Assembly (NCBI RefSeq): GCF_008373755.1 | Contig: NZ_VUJV01000003.1 | Location: forward strand, 434,001 to 498,000 | DNA from: Nocardioides humilatus | GTDB taxonomy: Bacteria; Actinomycetota; Actinomycetes; Propionibacteriales; Nocardioidaceae | Direction: 5' to 3' | Length of the DNA: 64,000 nt | Shown here: one piece after another, positions 57,214 to 64,000 of the stretch | Layout of the letters: each line of letters begins with the position of its first letter | How positions within the stretch are numbered: position 1 is the first letter of the stretch | Position numbers and translations under genes: made by a program | The notes under the pieces: generated by a model | Database searches by the model: none | Seen by the model: the letters and a program-made list of their open reading frames with translations, nothing else | Told to the model about the DNA's origin: nothing

Positions 57214-58953
57214 ATGAGGAATCGCACGCTCACCGCTCTCGGCGGGGTGATCCTCGCCCTCATGGCGGTCGTCGCACCGCCTCACCCCGTCGCTACCGCC
57301 GCGCCGGCGCCGTGGCAGTGGGTGCGGGTGTTCAGCGACATCGCGGTGGCGCCCAACGCCTACTACTCCATCCCCGTCTACTGCCCCGCCGGCTACACCG
57401 CCATCACGGGCGGCCTGGAGTTGCCCACGCTCTCGCGGCTCCAGCGCAACGCCGAGTACCGACTCGAGGACAGCGGCGGGTCGGCCTGGTTCGTGTCGTT
57501 CGAGAACTTCTCCGGCTCGTCCGGCACTGCCCGGGTTGTCGCCGAGTGCGCCCGCACCAGCGACCTGCCTGCCATCAGCCACAACTATGCGGAGTTCACC
57601 GCCACCGGCAACCAGGTCTGGTCCGGAAGTGTGAACTGCCTCAACCCGGGCGAGGTCGTCCTCACCGGCGGCGTGGACTGGAGCAACGTCAACACCCGCT
57701 ACCTCTGGGCCAGCGGACCGTTGTGGAGCGGCGAGGGCTGGCAGGCCTTCGGCCGCAACTCGGTCGCCGGAGCCAAGATGGGCGTCGAGGTCTACTGCGT
57801 CGACCCGTCCCAGGTCCCGGGGTACACACGTGTCGAGCAGACCCAGATCGGAGTGTCGAACTGGGAGACCACGGTCACCTGCCCCCTCGGTACGCGCATC
57901 CTCAACGGCGGCACCGAAGAGGGTTACGCCAACGCGTCCTACCCACACCTCAACACGTGGACGGCGACCGGGCAGTACTCCGAACGCACGTTCGTGCGCG
58001 CCTGGTGCGTCAGCGCGGGCAGTCCCACGATCGCCTTCAACAGCCCGCTACCCACGCTCACCGACGCGGAATATCAGAGCTTCGCTTTCATCGGCAACGA
58101 CCCCGCGGGCTTCCCCACCAGCTTCCGCTGCTCGCTCGACGGCAGCTCACCGACTGGGTGCCCCGGGTTGTACTGGGTCGGGCCGTTGTCCTCCGGATCG
58201 CACCAGCTCGTGGTCTTCAACCAAACTGCCGACGGTCGCCAGTCAGCGGTGCTGACGCATCAGTGGACGGTCGACCTCGACCCGCCATCCGTCAGCGCAC
58301 CCCGGCTCGCGCAGGTCACCCTGGCCGACGGGGAGATCGCCCGCTGGGCCGCGAGCGACGCCGTCGCCGGCATCGACCACCACGAGGCCAAGTACTGGCG
58401 GGGCCGGGCCAACGGCGTCACGGTCGACTGGACCCAACCAGCGAGCTGGGCAGACCTCGACTCGCCGCTGGTGCGGGTGCCGGCGATGGCCGCCGGTGAC
58501 ACCCTGTGCCTCTCTGTCCGGGCCGTCGACAACGTCGGCCACACGTCGGCCTGGACGACTCCGCGCTGCACGTCGCGTCCCTACGACGACGCCGACCTCA
58601 CCGCGAGCCCCGGCTGGACGCGCGTCTCCAACGCGGCGTACTGGAACGGCACGATGACCCGCACCGGCGTGCTGGACGAGACCCTGCACGGCCCCTCCGC
58701 GAAGTCACGCCAGCTCGGCCTGCTCGCCTCGGTCTGCCCTGGCTGCGGAAGCGTCGTCGTGAAGATCGGCAGCACCACGATCGGCTCCGTCTCCCTCGAT
58801 CAACCGACCTCACGCAACAAGCAGGTCCTCCTGCTGCCGGCGTTCGCGGAGAAGACGGGCGTCCTCACCCTGACCAGCGCTACGTCCGGCAAGTCGATCC
58901 GCATCGACGGGCTCGTGACGATCCGCAGACCGGCCGCCGGGCCGCCGTGGTGA
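57214..58953 (+). CDS. Large secreted protein with Cys-paired repeats and Ig-like domains
   Basis: This 579-residue protein has a signal peptide (hydrophobic about 9-30, cleavage near ATAAPAP). Residues 35-260 hold three related modules, each with a C-P-x-G-(Y/T) or C-x-x-G turn (VYCPAGYTAITGG, NCLNPGEVVLTGG, TCPLGTRILNGG). Each includes paired cysteines. The middle (about 270-370) has one Ig-like domain with FRCSLDGSSPTGCP. The C-terminal part has DGEIARWAASDAVAGIDHHE and a jelly-roll-like end. No anchor motif is seen. Function unknown. Confidence 0.75.
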   Translation: MRNRTLTALGGVILALMAVVAPPHPVATAAPAPWQWVRVFSDIAVAPNAYYSIPVYCPAGYTAITGGLELPTLSRLQRNAEYRLEDSGGSAWFVSFENFSGSSGTARVVAECARTSDLPAISHNYAEFTATGNQVWSGSVNCLNPGEVVLTGGVDWSNVNTRYLWASGPLWSGEGWQAFGRNSVAGAKMGVEVYCVDPSQVPGYTRVEQTQIGVSNWETTVTCPLGTRILNGGTEEGYANASYPHLNTWTATGQYSERTFVRAWCVSAGSPTIAFNSPLPTLTDAEYQSFAFIGNDPAGFPTSFRCSLDGSSPTGCPGLYWVGPLSSGSHQLVVFNQTADGRQSAVLTHQWTVDLDPPSVSAPRLAQVTLADGEIARWAASDAVAGIDHHEAKYWRGRANGVTVDWTQPASWADLDSPLVRVPAMAAGDTLCLSVRAVDNVGHTSAWTTPRCTSRPYDDADLTASPGWTRVSNAAYWNGTMTRTGVLDETLHGPSAKSRQLGLLASVCPGCGSVVVKIGSTTIGSVSLDQPTSRNKQVLLLPAFAEKTGVLTLTSATSGKSIRIDGLVTIRRPAAGPPW

Positions 58954-59034
58954 ACCGCGTCACGCCGCTCACGTCGGGCCTCGATTTCACGTCGAGGCCA
59001 CCGGGGCGCTAACCTTACTGTCGCTTCACCGCCT

Positions 59035-59107
<73 letters not shown>

Positions 59108-59407
59108 CAGAGAAACAGGTCCCTGACCTGCGGATACGGACGAACGGCCCTCCTGACTTAGCGGCAGGGGGGTCGTTCCTCTCACAGGACTCACAACCTG
59201 CACCGCACAAGGCACTCACGGACCGCTGAGCGGACGGCCGCGAGCATCTCTCCGAGACGGCTTGCGGCACGGAGCACCGTGCTCGGTGCGCACTTGCAGG
59301 GCGGGCCGTGGTCGGCGGCAACACGATCACCCGAACGGGGGATGGCAGCCGCGAGCAAAGTGTGGCCCACTAGCACTAGGGGAGGGTCCGCTGTGAGGAG
59401 ACGGACC
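59108..59407 (+). other. 300-bp non-coding stretch after tRNA-Lys
   Basis: The first part holds a hairpin (59143-59177). The middle has no open frame with credible composition and no repeat of the tRNA 3' end. The last 40 bp hold an A+T-richer CACTAGCACTAGG and the GAGGAG of the next gene. I see no RNA gene. Leftover DNA from an earlier integration at the tRNA is possible but unproven. Confidence 0.4.
59143..59177 (+). terminator. Terminator-like hairpin after tRNA-Lys
   Basis: AACGGCCCTCCTG (59143-59155) pairs with CAGGGGGGTCGTT (59165-59177) with two G-T pairs over a 9-base loop. CCTCTC follows rather than a T-run, so it is a weak intrinsic terminator at best. It is well placed to end the tRNA transcript. 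Confidence 0.45.
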
Positions 59408-60316
59408 ATGTTTCGACGCGCCCCCAAGACTGACGCCCCCCCAATCGTGGCTCGAATGCCACGCACCACGATGGTGGTGACGTTCGCGCTCGGCGTCGCC
59501 TCCTGGGCGTTGGCGTCGGGCCTGGCCGATGCCGCTGGGCCAGGCCCATCAGCCGCGATCAGCACCACCGACGTCGACTTCGTCAACGTAACGCCCGCCA
59601 AGCAAGTGTTCTCAGGATCTATGGGCAAGAACCAGAACAAGGCCGTGGTCGTGATCGGTGGCACCTCCACCATCCCGTCGAACGTCACGACGGTCCGTTT
59701 GGCGGTGACTGTGACCAGTCGGGGCTCAGGGACCATCACCGTCTTCCCGACCGGCAACCTCACGGGCGGGGACATCGCCAACAACTCCGTTGCCTACGAT
59801 CAAGGCACCGCGAGTGCACACTTCGCTCAGCACATCGGACTCGGCGACAAAGTGACGATCGCCAACAACGGCTCCGCCGGCGCCACCGTCACCCTCAAGA
59901 TCACCGGCTACTCCACGGAGGTCACCGCGGGCGGAATTAACAGCGGAGATTCGGACGAGGGCGACGTCCTTACCGCCGATGGGTCCGGCGCGGCCAACTG
60001 GCAGCCGCCAGACTCGACGATCGCTGCAGAGTCGGTGACGTTGCACGAGATCGCCGGCCCCAACCGGATTGCCCTTCTCGGAGGAGGATCATTCCCGGGG
60101 CACGTCTGCAGCCGCAACGGTTTGGCGGTGCCGGGATTCCAAGTGGGTGACCTCGTAGTGGCATCGTTCACCGATGGCTTCCTTCCCGTTGGAATCACCG
60201 TCACGGTTCTCGGTGTAACGCCTGACGGAGACGTCGAGTTTGACGTGTGTAACGTCACGGACGGGACGTTGTCGTTTCCGGCAGGCACCAAGATCCGCTT
60301 TGTTGGCTACCGCTAA
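59408..60316 (+). CDS. Secreted protein with an actinobacterial beta-sandwich domain
   Basis: The ATG at 59408 follows GAGGAG; 302 residues. A signal-anchor-like segment (about 22-42, VVTFALGVASWALASGLADAA) comes first. Residues 50-175 match the common actinobacterial surface domain with pattern V-x-G-x(5)-P-x-x-(A/V)-x(2)-V-x-L-x-V-T ... G-x-(I/L)-T-V-(F/Y)-P ... and a final GY (STIPSNVTTVRLAVTVTSRG, TITVFPTGNL, ITGYS). The C-terminal third (VCSRNGLAVPGFQVGDLVVA) is separate and unrecognised. Codon use looks less G+C-rich than that of its neighbours. Confidence 0.65.
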   Translation: MFRRAPKTDAPPIVARMPRTTMVVTFALGVASWALASGLADAAGPGPSAAISTTDVDFVNVTPAKQVFSGSMGKNQNKAVVVIGGTSTIPSNVTTVRLAVTVTSRGSGTITVFPTGNLTGGDIANNSVAYDQGTASAHFAQHIGLGDKVTIANNGSAGATVTLKITGYSTEVTAGGINSGDSDEGDVLTADGSGAANWQPPDSTIAAESVTLHEIAGPNRIALLGGGSFPGHVCSRNGLAVPGFQVGDLVVASFTDGFLPVGITVTVLGVTPDGDVEFDVCNVTDGTLSFPAGTKIRFVGYR

Positions 60317-60457
60317 CGAGGACAGTCTGTGGCGCCTTGGCGCGCCCGGGTGACACAGTGATCGGGGCAAGTCGGGCTGAACCGCCCGCATGTGCAGTTC
60401 GCAAACGGAAACTCTGGGGCGACCGTGAGGGCTCATCGTCATTTCGGGCCGCGAAAG

Positions 60458-61318
60458 TCAGTCGCGGTAGCCGAGCCCGGGCGCGAGTCGCTCAAGCGCG
60501 AGGCGGGCAAGCGGTACGTCGACGCCGACCTCCTCGGCGAGGGCGATGGCCTGGGTCAGGTCCTTGCCGGAGAGCTGACGGAGGTGCTCGAACGCCTTGT
60601 ACCAAAACGATCCGGGCTCCAACGGCTCGGTGGAGTCACGGTGCATGATCGCGCCCGGTCCCCCTGTGATCGCGTCGGTGTGGCGGACCACGTCACCCAG
60701 CGCGACGATGTCGAGACCCGCGGCCTCGGCGAGACGCTGCGCCTCGGTCGCGGCGGCGTAGGCCGTGTAGTGCATGAGGTTGCGCGCGAGCTTGAAGCGG
60801 GTGCCCGCACCGATCGGTCCGGCGTGGACGACCTTGGTCGCCATGGCAGCCATCACCGGCCGGACCCGGTCGAACGCCTCGTCCGTGCCACCGACCATGA
60901 TCGCCAGCGTGCCGGCGGCCGCACCCATGGCGCCGCCGGAGACCGGGGCGTCCACCAGGGAAGCGCCGTGCGCGGACGCGTCGACCTCGAGCTCGGCCGG
61001 CGTCTCGGGCGCGACGGTGGAGTGGATGGCGATCGCCGGGTGCTCCCCCTCCCCGAGCGCGGCCAGCAGGTCGCCGACGACGCTGCGGACCTGACCGTCA
61101 GTGTTGACCTGGATGCTCACGACGTCGCAGGACGTCAGCCCGGCGACGCTGGTCGCGGCCTTGGCGCCCGCAGCGACCAGCTCTTCGACCGGCTGCGGGG
61201 CGAGGTCGAACACGACGACCTCGAGGCCCAGCTCTTCTTGGCGCTCGACCAGGCGCAGCGCCATGGGCTTGCCGATGTCACCGAGCCCCACGAAGCCCAC
61301 TCGGGTCAGGTCAGACAT
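60458..61318 (-). CDS. NAD(P)-dependent oxidoreductase, 3-hydroxyisobutyrate-dehydrogenase-like
   Basis: The ATG at 61318 lies 5 bp after GAGGAG; 286 residues. The Rossmann motif is VGFVGLGDIGKPMA (7-20), the substrate-binding block DAPVSGGAMGAAAG (123-136) and the catalytic Lys K176 in GTRFKLARNLM. It belongs to the beta-hydroxyacid dehydrogenase family. Its promoter carries an exact KstR-type box and a second palindrome, so it may be part of a sterol- or CoA-ester-induced regulon. Confidence 0.9.
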   Translation of the reverse strand: MSDLTRVGFVGLGDIGKPMALRLVERQEELGLEVVVFDLAPQPVEELVAAGAKAATSVAGLTSCDVVSIQVNTDGQVRSVVGDLLAALGEGEHPAIAIHSTVAPETPAELEVDASAHGASLVDAPVSGGAMGAAAGTLAIMVGGTDEAFDRVRPVMAAMATKVVHAGPIGAGTRFKLARNLMHYTAYAAATEAQRLAEAAGLDIVALGDVVRHTDAITGGPGAIMHRDSTEPLEPGSFWYKAFEHLRQLSGKDLTQAIALAEEVGVDVPLARLALERLAPGLGYRD

Positions 61319-61368
61319 CAGCACTCCTCAACTTCGACGGCGGTCGGCGTCAGTACCGCACCACCAAA

Positions 61369-61384
61369 CTGGACAGGTGTCCAG
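61369..61384. promoter_or_regulatory. Palindrome CTGGACA-GG-TGTCCAG upstream of the dehydrogenase
   Basis: The 7-bp arms are perfect. It lies 51 bp before the dehydrogenase start and 35 bp from the KstR-type box, nearer to the gene. Its form is typical of TetR-family operators. The adjacent TetR gene at 61434-62009 could be its ligand-responsive partner. Confidence 0.55.
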
Positions 61385-61419
61385 CGTAACCGCCGGCGAG
61401 CCGGATCGGAAGGGCGATC

Positions 61420-61433
61420 TAGAACACGTTCTA
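61420..61433. promoter_or_regulatory. KstR-type operator upstream of the dehydrogenase
   Basis: On the minus strand it reads TAGAACGTGTTCTA, which matches the established KstR motif TNNAACNNGTTNNA at all fixed bases and is palindromic apart from the two central bases. It lies 102 bp before the dehydrogenase start and abuts the tetR stop codon. Confidence 0.65.
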
Positions 61434-62009
61434 CTAGCGAGCTGGGGTTGTAGTGGTCACGGCGCGCCAGCAAGCGGCCGCGATCTCCTCGAGCTGCCCC
61501 GGGGCCAGGTCGGCGCCGGCCGCGGCGAGACGGACGGCCGGACCCAGGGAGAGGTCGTAGAGGACCTCGTCGGGCAGCGGAAGCAGCAAGACCATCAGGT
61601 CGGGGCGGGCAACCTCGGCTAGCAACGGGTCGTCCTCGACCGCGAGCGCCGCCTCGTGCGCAGGGCCGCGATACGGGGAGTGCTCGACCTGGAGGAGGAA
61701 CCGGGCATGGTCCGGGTTCGCCTTCAGGAAGTGGTGGTAGGCCAACCACAACGCCTGGAACCGCTCCCCTGGCGCGCCCGACGCATCGAGCCCCTCCGTC
61801 GCCGCCCGACTGACTTCGGCCTTCGTCTCGCAATAGGCCGCCAGCACCAGGTCGTCCTTGGACGCGTAGTGGGTGTAGGCGGTCCCGGTGGCAACGCCGG
61901 CCTCGCGCGCGACCGCACCCATCGACGCCCCGTGGAAGCCGTGCTCGGCCACCACGCTGCGCATCGCCCTACGGACAGCGGCCGCTCGGTCGGTCGGCTT
62001 GGTGGTCAC
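61434..62009 (-). CDS. TetR family transcriptional regulator
   Basis: This 191-residue protein starts at a GTG that overlaps the SDR stop (GTGA). The HTH is GASMGAVAREAGVATGTAYTHYASKDDLVLA, preceded by AVRRAMRSVVAEHGF. The ligand domain is Pro/Leu-rich (DLMVLLLPLPDEVL). It is second in the SDR-tetR operon, whose promoter has a 20-bp palindrome (62953-62972), so negative autoregulation is likely. Confidence 0.88.
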   Translation of the reverse strand: MTTKPTDRAAAVRRAMRSVVAEHGFHGASMGAVAREAGVATGTAYTHYASKDDLVLAAYCETKAEVSRAATEGLDASGAPGERFQALWLAYHHFLKANPDHARFLLQVEHSPYRGPAHEAALAVEDDPLLAEVARPDLMVLLLPLPDEVLYDLSLGPAVRLAAAGADLAPGQLEEIAAACWRAVTTTTPAR

Positions 62010-62941
62010 GTCGTGACGGCACCGAGGTCGAGGGCGACGCCGGTCTCACGCTCCGACACCTCCCAGAGCTTCGTGACGGCGCTCCGCATGCCGAGGCGCC
62101 GGAAGATCGGCTTGCGGACCGGGCGCCCGTTGTTGACGAACAGCGGTCCGTAGAACTGGCCGCCCTTGGCCGACGGGTCGGTCGCCGCCCGCAGCTGCGA
62201 CAGCGCGCCGTCGTCGGCCGACATGCCCATGCCCGTGGAGAGGGAGTGGAAGAACCGGGCCCAGAACTCGCCATCAGACTCCTCGACGCTGACCGCCTGA
62301 AGATCAGTGTTCGACAGACCGGGGTGCGCGATCAGGCTGGTCGTGGCCGCGCCAGCCTTCTCGAGCTCGCGTTGGAGGCCGAGGCCGAAGTGGAAGTTGG
62401 CCAGCTTGGCCTGGCCATAGGCCTTCCAGGCCCCGTAGTTGCCCTCGAGGTGCGGGTTCTTCGGGTCGACCGCACGGCCCATGTGGTGCGCCGTACTGGT
62501 CACCGTCACGATCCGCGAACCGGGCGTGCGCAGGAGCGCCGGCAGCAGCAGCGCGGTCAGCGTCCAGTGGCCGAGGTGGTCGACACCGAACTGCATCTCG
62601 AAGCCGTCGACGGTCTTCACCTGCGGGATGCCCATCACCCCGGCGTTGTTGATCAGCAGGTCGAGCGAAGGGTGCGCGGCCAGGATCTGCGCGGCCGCCT
62701 CCTTCACCGATGCCTGCGAAGAGAGGTCGAGCGCGACCAGCTCGAGCGACGCGTCCGGCACCGCCGCACGGATCTCGGCCACCGCAGAAGCGGCCTTCTC
62801 CTGGTTGCGGACGGCCATCACGACATGGGCGCCCTTCGCGGCGAGGTCCCGGGCGGTCACCAGCCCGAGGCCGCCGTTCGCTCCGGTGACGACCGCGGTG
62901 CGGCCCCGCTGGTCGGGGATGTCGGTTGCGTTCCAGCCCAT
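62006..62941 (-). CDS. Short-chain dehydrogenase (retinol-dehydrogenase/protochlorophyllide-reductase-like)
   Basis: The ATG at 62941 follows GAGGAG; 311 residues; an upstream ATG at 62968 overlaps the operator and is less likely. The cofactor motif is TGANGGLG (19-26), with NNAG in LINNAGVMG and the active site YGQAK, all characteristic. Arg after the second strand (AVRNQEK) suggests NADPH. The C-terminal extension (EESDGEFWARFFHSL) is longer than in classical SDRs. It is the target gene of the TetR encoded downstream. Confidence 0.9.
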   Translation of the reverse strand: MGWNATDIPDQRGRTAVVTGANGGLGLVTARDLAAKGAHVVMAVRNQEKAASAVAEIRAAVPDASLELVALDLSSQASVKEAAAQILAAHPSLDLLINNAGVMGIPQVKTVDGFEMQFGVDHLGHWTLTALLLPALLRTPGSRIVTVTSTAHHMGRAVDPKNPHLEGNYGAWKAYGQAKLANFHFGLGLQRELEKAGAATTSLIAHPGLSNTDLQAVSVEESDGEFWARFFHSLSTGMGMSADDGALSQLRAATDPSAKGGQFYGPLFVNNGRPVRKPIFRRLGMRSAVTKLWEVSERETGVALDLGAVTT

Positions 62942-62952
62942 GACGAACTCCT

Positions 62953-62972
62953 CTGAATGAATGTTCATTCAG
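62953..62972. promoter_or_regulatory. 20-bp TetR-type operator upstream of the SDR-tetR operon
   Basis: CTGAATGAATGTTCATTCAG is palindromic except for one central pair. It lies 12-31 bp before the SDR start, overlapping the expected promoter. The TGAATGA/TCATTCA half-sites are a common TetR recognition pattern in actinobacteria. The tetR gene at 61434 is the natural binder. Confidence 0.75.
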
Positions 62973-62989
62973 GATGTCGATCGCGCGAC

Positions 62990-63133
62990 GGTCTGGCAAG
63001 TCCTCCCGGGTGCGGGCTTGGCAAAATCTCTGCTCCGTAGGTCACATCCCGAGGACAAGCAACCACCCACTGTGCATAATTCAACCAACGCCCGCAGGTG
63101 ACCCGAGACGCCTGCGGGCGTCTTATTTTTTCG
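62990..63133 (+). ncRNA. Candidate small RNA ending at an orphan terminator
   Basis: A rightward intrinsic terminator (63088-63133) has no rightward gene before it closer than 60316, and the SDR promoter region lies in between. The stretch from about 62990 is non-coding and includes an A+T-richer CATAATTCAACC and a CCACCCAC run. A promoter is not clear (TTGGCA at 63019-63024 is a weak -35). The RNA would be about 100-140 nt. The 5' end is a guess. Confidence 0.3.
63088..63133 (+). terminator. Strong rightward intrinsic terminator
   Basis: ACGCCCGCAGG (63088-63098) pairs perfectly with CCTGCGGGCGT (63111-63121) over a 12-base loop, followed by CTTATTTTTT. Read on the other strand it lacks a T-run. 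It is the best intrinsic terminator of the window. Confidence 0.75.
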
Positions 63134-63154
63134 CCCGGGCTCCTTGTCGGAGGC

Positions 63155-63868
63155 TCAGCCGGCAGCGGCGTCGAGCCCCGAGGCGAGCGACACGATCCGC
63201 GGCGTCGCCTGGTCGAACCCGTAGGGCCACAGCTCGTCGGCCCGCGGCAGACGCCGCACCGGGCGCAAGGTGATGGTGCGTCCGTAGGTCACGCGCAACA
63301 CGCGACGAGCACCCGCGGCGACGAGCCAGAGGTACGGCGCGCGCGTCGCCCACAGCTGGGTCGCGACCCGGTGGGCGTCGCACCCGAAGGAGGTGCGGTC
63401 GGTGCGCGGGTCACCCTCCTCGAAGGTCGGCACGAGCGCCTCGAGCTTGGCGAGCAGCAGCGACTCGGGGCGAGCGACGCCCAAGATGAGCACGTGCCCG
63501 TCCTCGCTCAGCGCCGCGAGGTCGATCTTGAGCTCGGACTCGGGCGTGGCGAAGCGGACGGCGCCCTCGGGATAGCCCCTGCGGAGCAGCTCGACGTAGC
63601 CGGCGAGCTGGGGCAGCGACTCCCACCGCGGCTCGGGCGGATCACCCGCCACGAGCCACGCGAGTGACTGCAGCCCGTCGCGGGTGCGCACCTTGCCCGC
63701 GGTAGCCAGCTCCAGCAGGCCGACGCCGAAGCCCTCCTCGACCGTGCGCGCGTCACTCTCCACCAGACGCACCGACCGGTCGCGGTCGCTGACCGGCACC
63801 AGCTCTTGTCCCATCAGCTCGGCGCACCCACGCAGCCGCGCAAGATAGGCCTCTCCCCAAGTCCCCAC
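63155..63868 (-). CDS. Unrecognised protein
   Basis: This 237-residue protein starts at a GTG (63868) at the beginning of GTWGEAYLARLRGCAELMG. It is soluble, without signal or membrane segment. WxxLPQLAGYVELLRRGYPE in the middle, a helix LILGVARPESLLLAKLEALVP and the basic RVTYGRTITLRPVRRLPRADELWPYG near the end are its most distinctive parts. No family recognised. Base composition and codon use look normal for a real gene. Confidence 0.6.
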   Translation of the reverse strand: MGTWGEAYLARLRGCAELMGQELVPVSDRDRSVRLVESDARTVEEGFGVGLLELATAGKVRTRDGLQSLAWLVAGDPPEPRWESLPQLAGYVELLRRGYPEGAVRFATPESELKIDLAALSEDGHVLILGVARPESLLLAKLEALVPTFEEGDPRTDRTSFGCDAHRVATQLWATRAPYLWLVAAGARRVLRVTYGRTITLRPVRRLPRADELWPYGFDQATPRIVSLASGLDAAAG

Positions 63869-63904
63869 CCGTTAGCCTCCCAGCCCTCGGGCGTGACGCT
63901 ATCT

Positions 63905-63936
63905 GCTCGCAGGGTGCCTCCGCGCCCCCTGCGAGC
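63905..63936. other. 10-bp perfect hairpin near the right edge
   Basis: GCTCGCAGGG (63905-63914) pairs with CCCTGCGAGC (63927-63936) over a 12-base loop. No T-run follows. It lies in the non-coding end of the window (63869-64000), where no gene is visible. It may be part of a structured leader or an RNA gene continuing outside. Confidence 0.35.
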
Positions 63937-64000
63937 GAGGTCGGAGCGGACGAGTTGGGGGCCTAGTCCGAAGGGACCACGCACAACGCCCGGAGGGCCC

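Noticed and set aside
62974-63273. 99-codon rightward frame over the terminator
   Set aside because: It reads through a strong intrinsic terminator and overlaps the opposite-strand gene; it has no ribosome-binding site or motif.

Overview
The window is G+C-rich DNA from an actinobacterium, most likely a Nocardioides-like member of the Nocardioidaceae. This rests on frequent GTG starts, ATGA/GTGA gene overlaps, the folC-DUF4233 pair, a mycothiol-type (TIGR03086) protein, a group II truncated globin, a paired dynamin-like GTPase operon, MauE/DsbA neighbours and KstR-like operators. No insertion sequence, prophage, CRISPR array or rRNA was seen. Three tRNA genes (Arg-TCT, His-GTG, Lys-CTT) are present.

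Left arm (1-19.4 kb): the tail of a secreted SGNH esterase, then four tandem paralogous secreted proteins (434-4403) that look like one gene amplified locally; the first two copies carry a matching promoter block. Housekeeping genes follow: secA, folC-DUF4233, a GNAT enzyme and a TPR-SARP regulator. A four-gene SPFH / ribbon-helix-helix / unknown / unknown operon sits behind a perfect 16-bp palindrome. Next come metG, a PGRP amidase, a TIGR03086 protein and a CHAP-domain cell-wall enzyme.

Middle (19.5-41.9 kb): pepN, an MscS channel, a truncated globin, a His-rich exported protein beside an ECF sigma factor, a thioesterase/thiolase divergent pair with a KstR-like box, and a MarR regulator. 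A secreted beta-helix protein ends in a domain resembling the tandem family at the left. Then ettA, an SSB paralogue, a PrsW-dynamin-dynamin operon, pepP, tRNA-Arg, a MauE-DsbA-adenosine deaminase operon, orn and tRNA-His.

Accessory catabolic region (42.0-51.6 kb): directly after tRNA-His lies a frameshifted remnant of an HxlR-type regulator and then ten tightly overlapping genes in two divergent operons. Leftward: Old Yellow Enzyme, SDR, alpha/beta hydrolase, CrtA-like protein, enoyl-CoA hydratase, second hydrolase, acyl-CoA ligase. Rightward: TetR, quinone-reductase-type oxidoreductase, third hydrolase. The two operons share one intergenic region with a perfect palindrome. The set reads as a complete pathway for an unsaturated or carbonyl-containing substrate that is opened by hydrolysis, activated with CoA and sent to beta-oxidation. 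This is the best candidate for an undescribed system.

Right arm (51.7-64 kb): a MarR-GNAT fusion, a penicillin-acylase-family Ntn hydrolase, pirin, an FAD oxidoreductase, two secreted surface proteins flanking tRNA-Lys, a 3-hydroxyisobutyrate-dehydrogenase-like gene behind a KstR-type box and a second palindrome, a TetR-SDR operon with its own operator, an orphan rightward terminator suggesting a small RNA, and an unrecognised gene at the edge.
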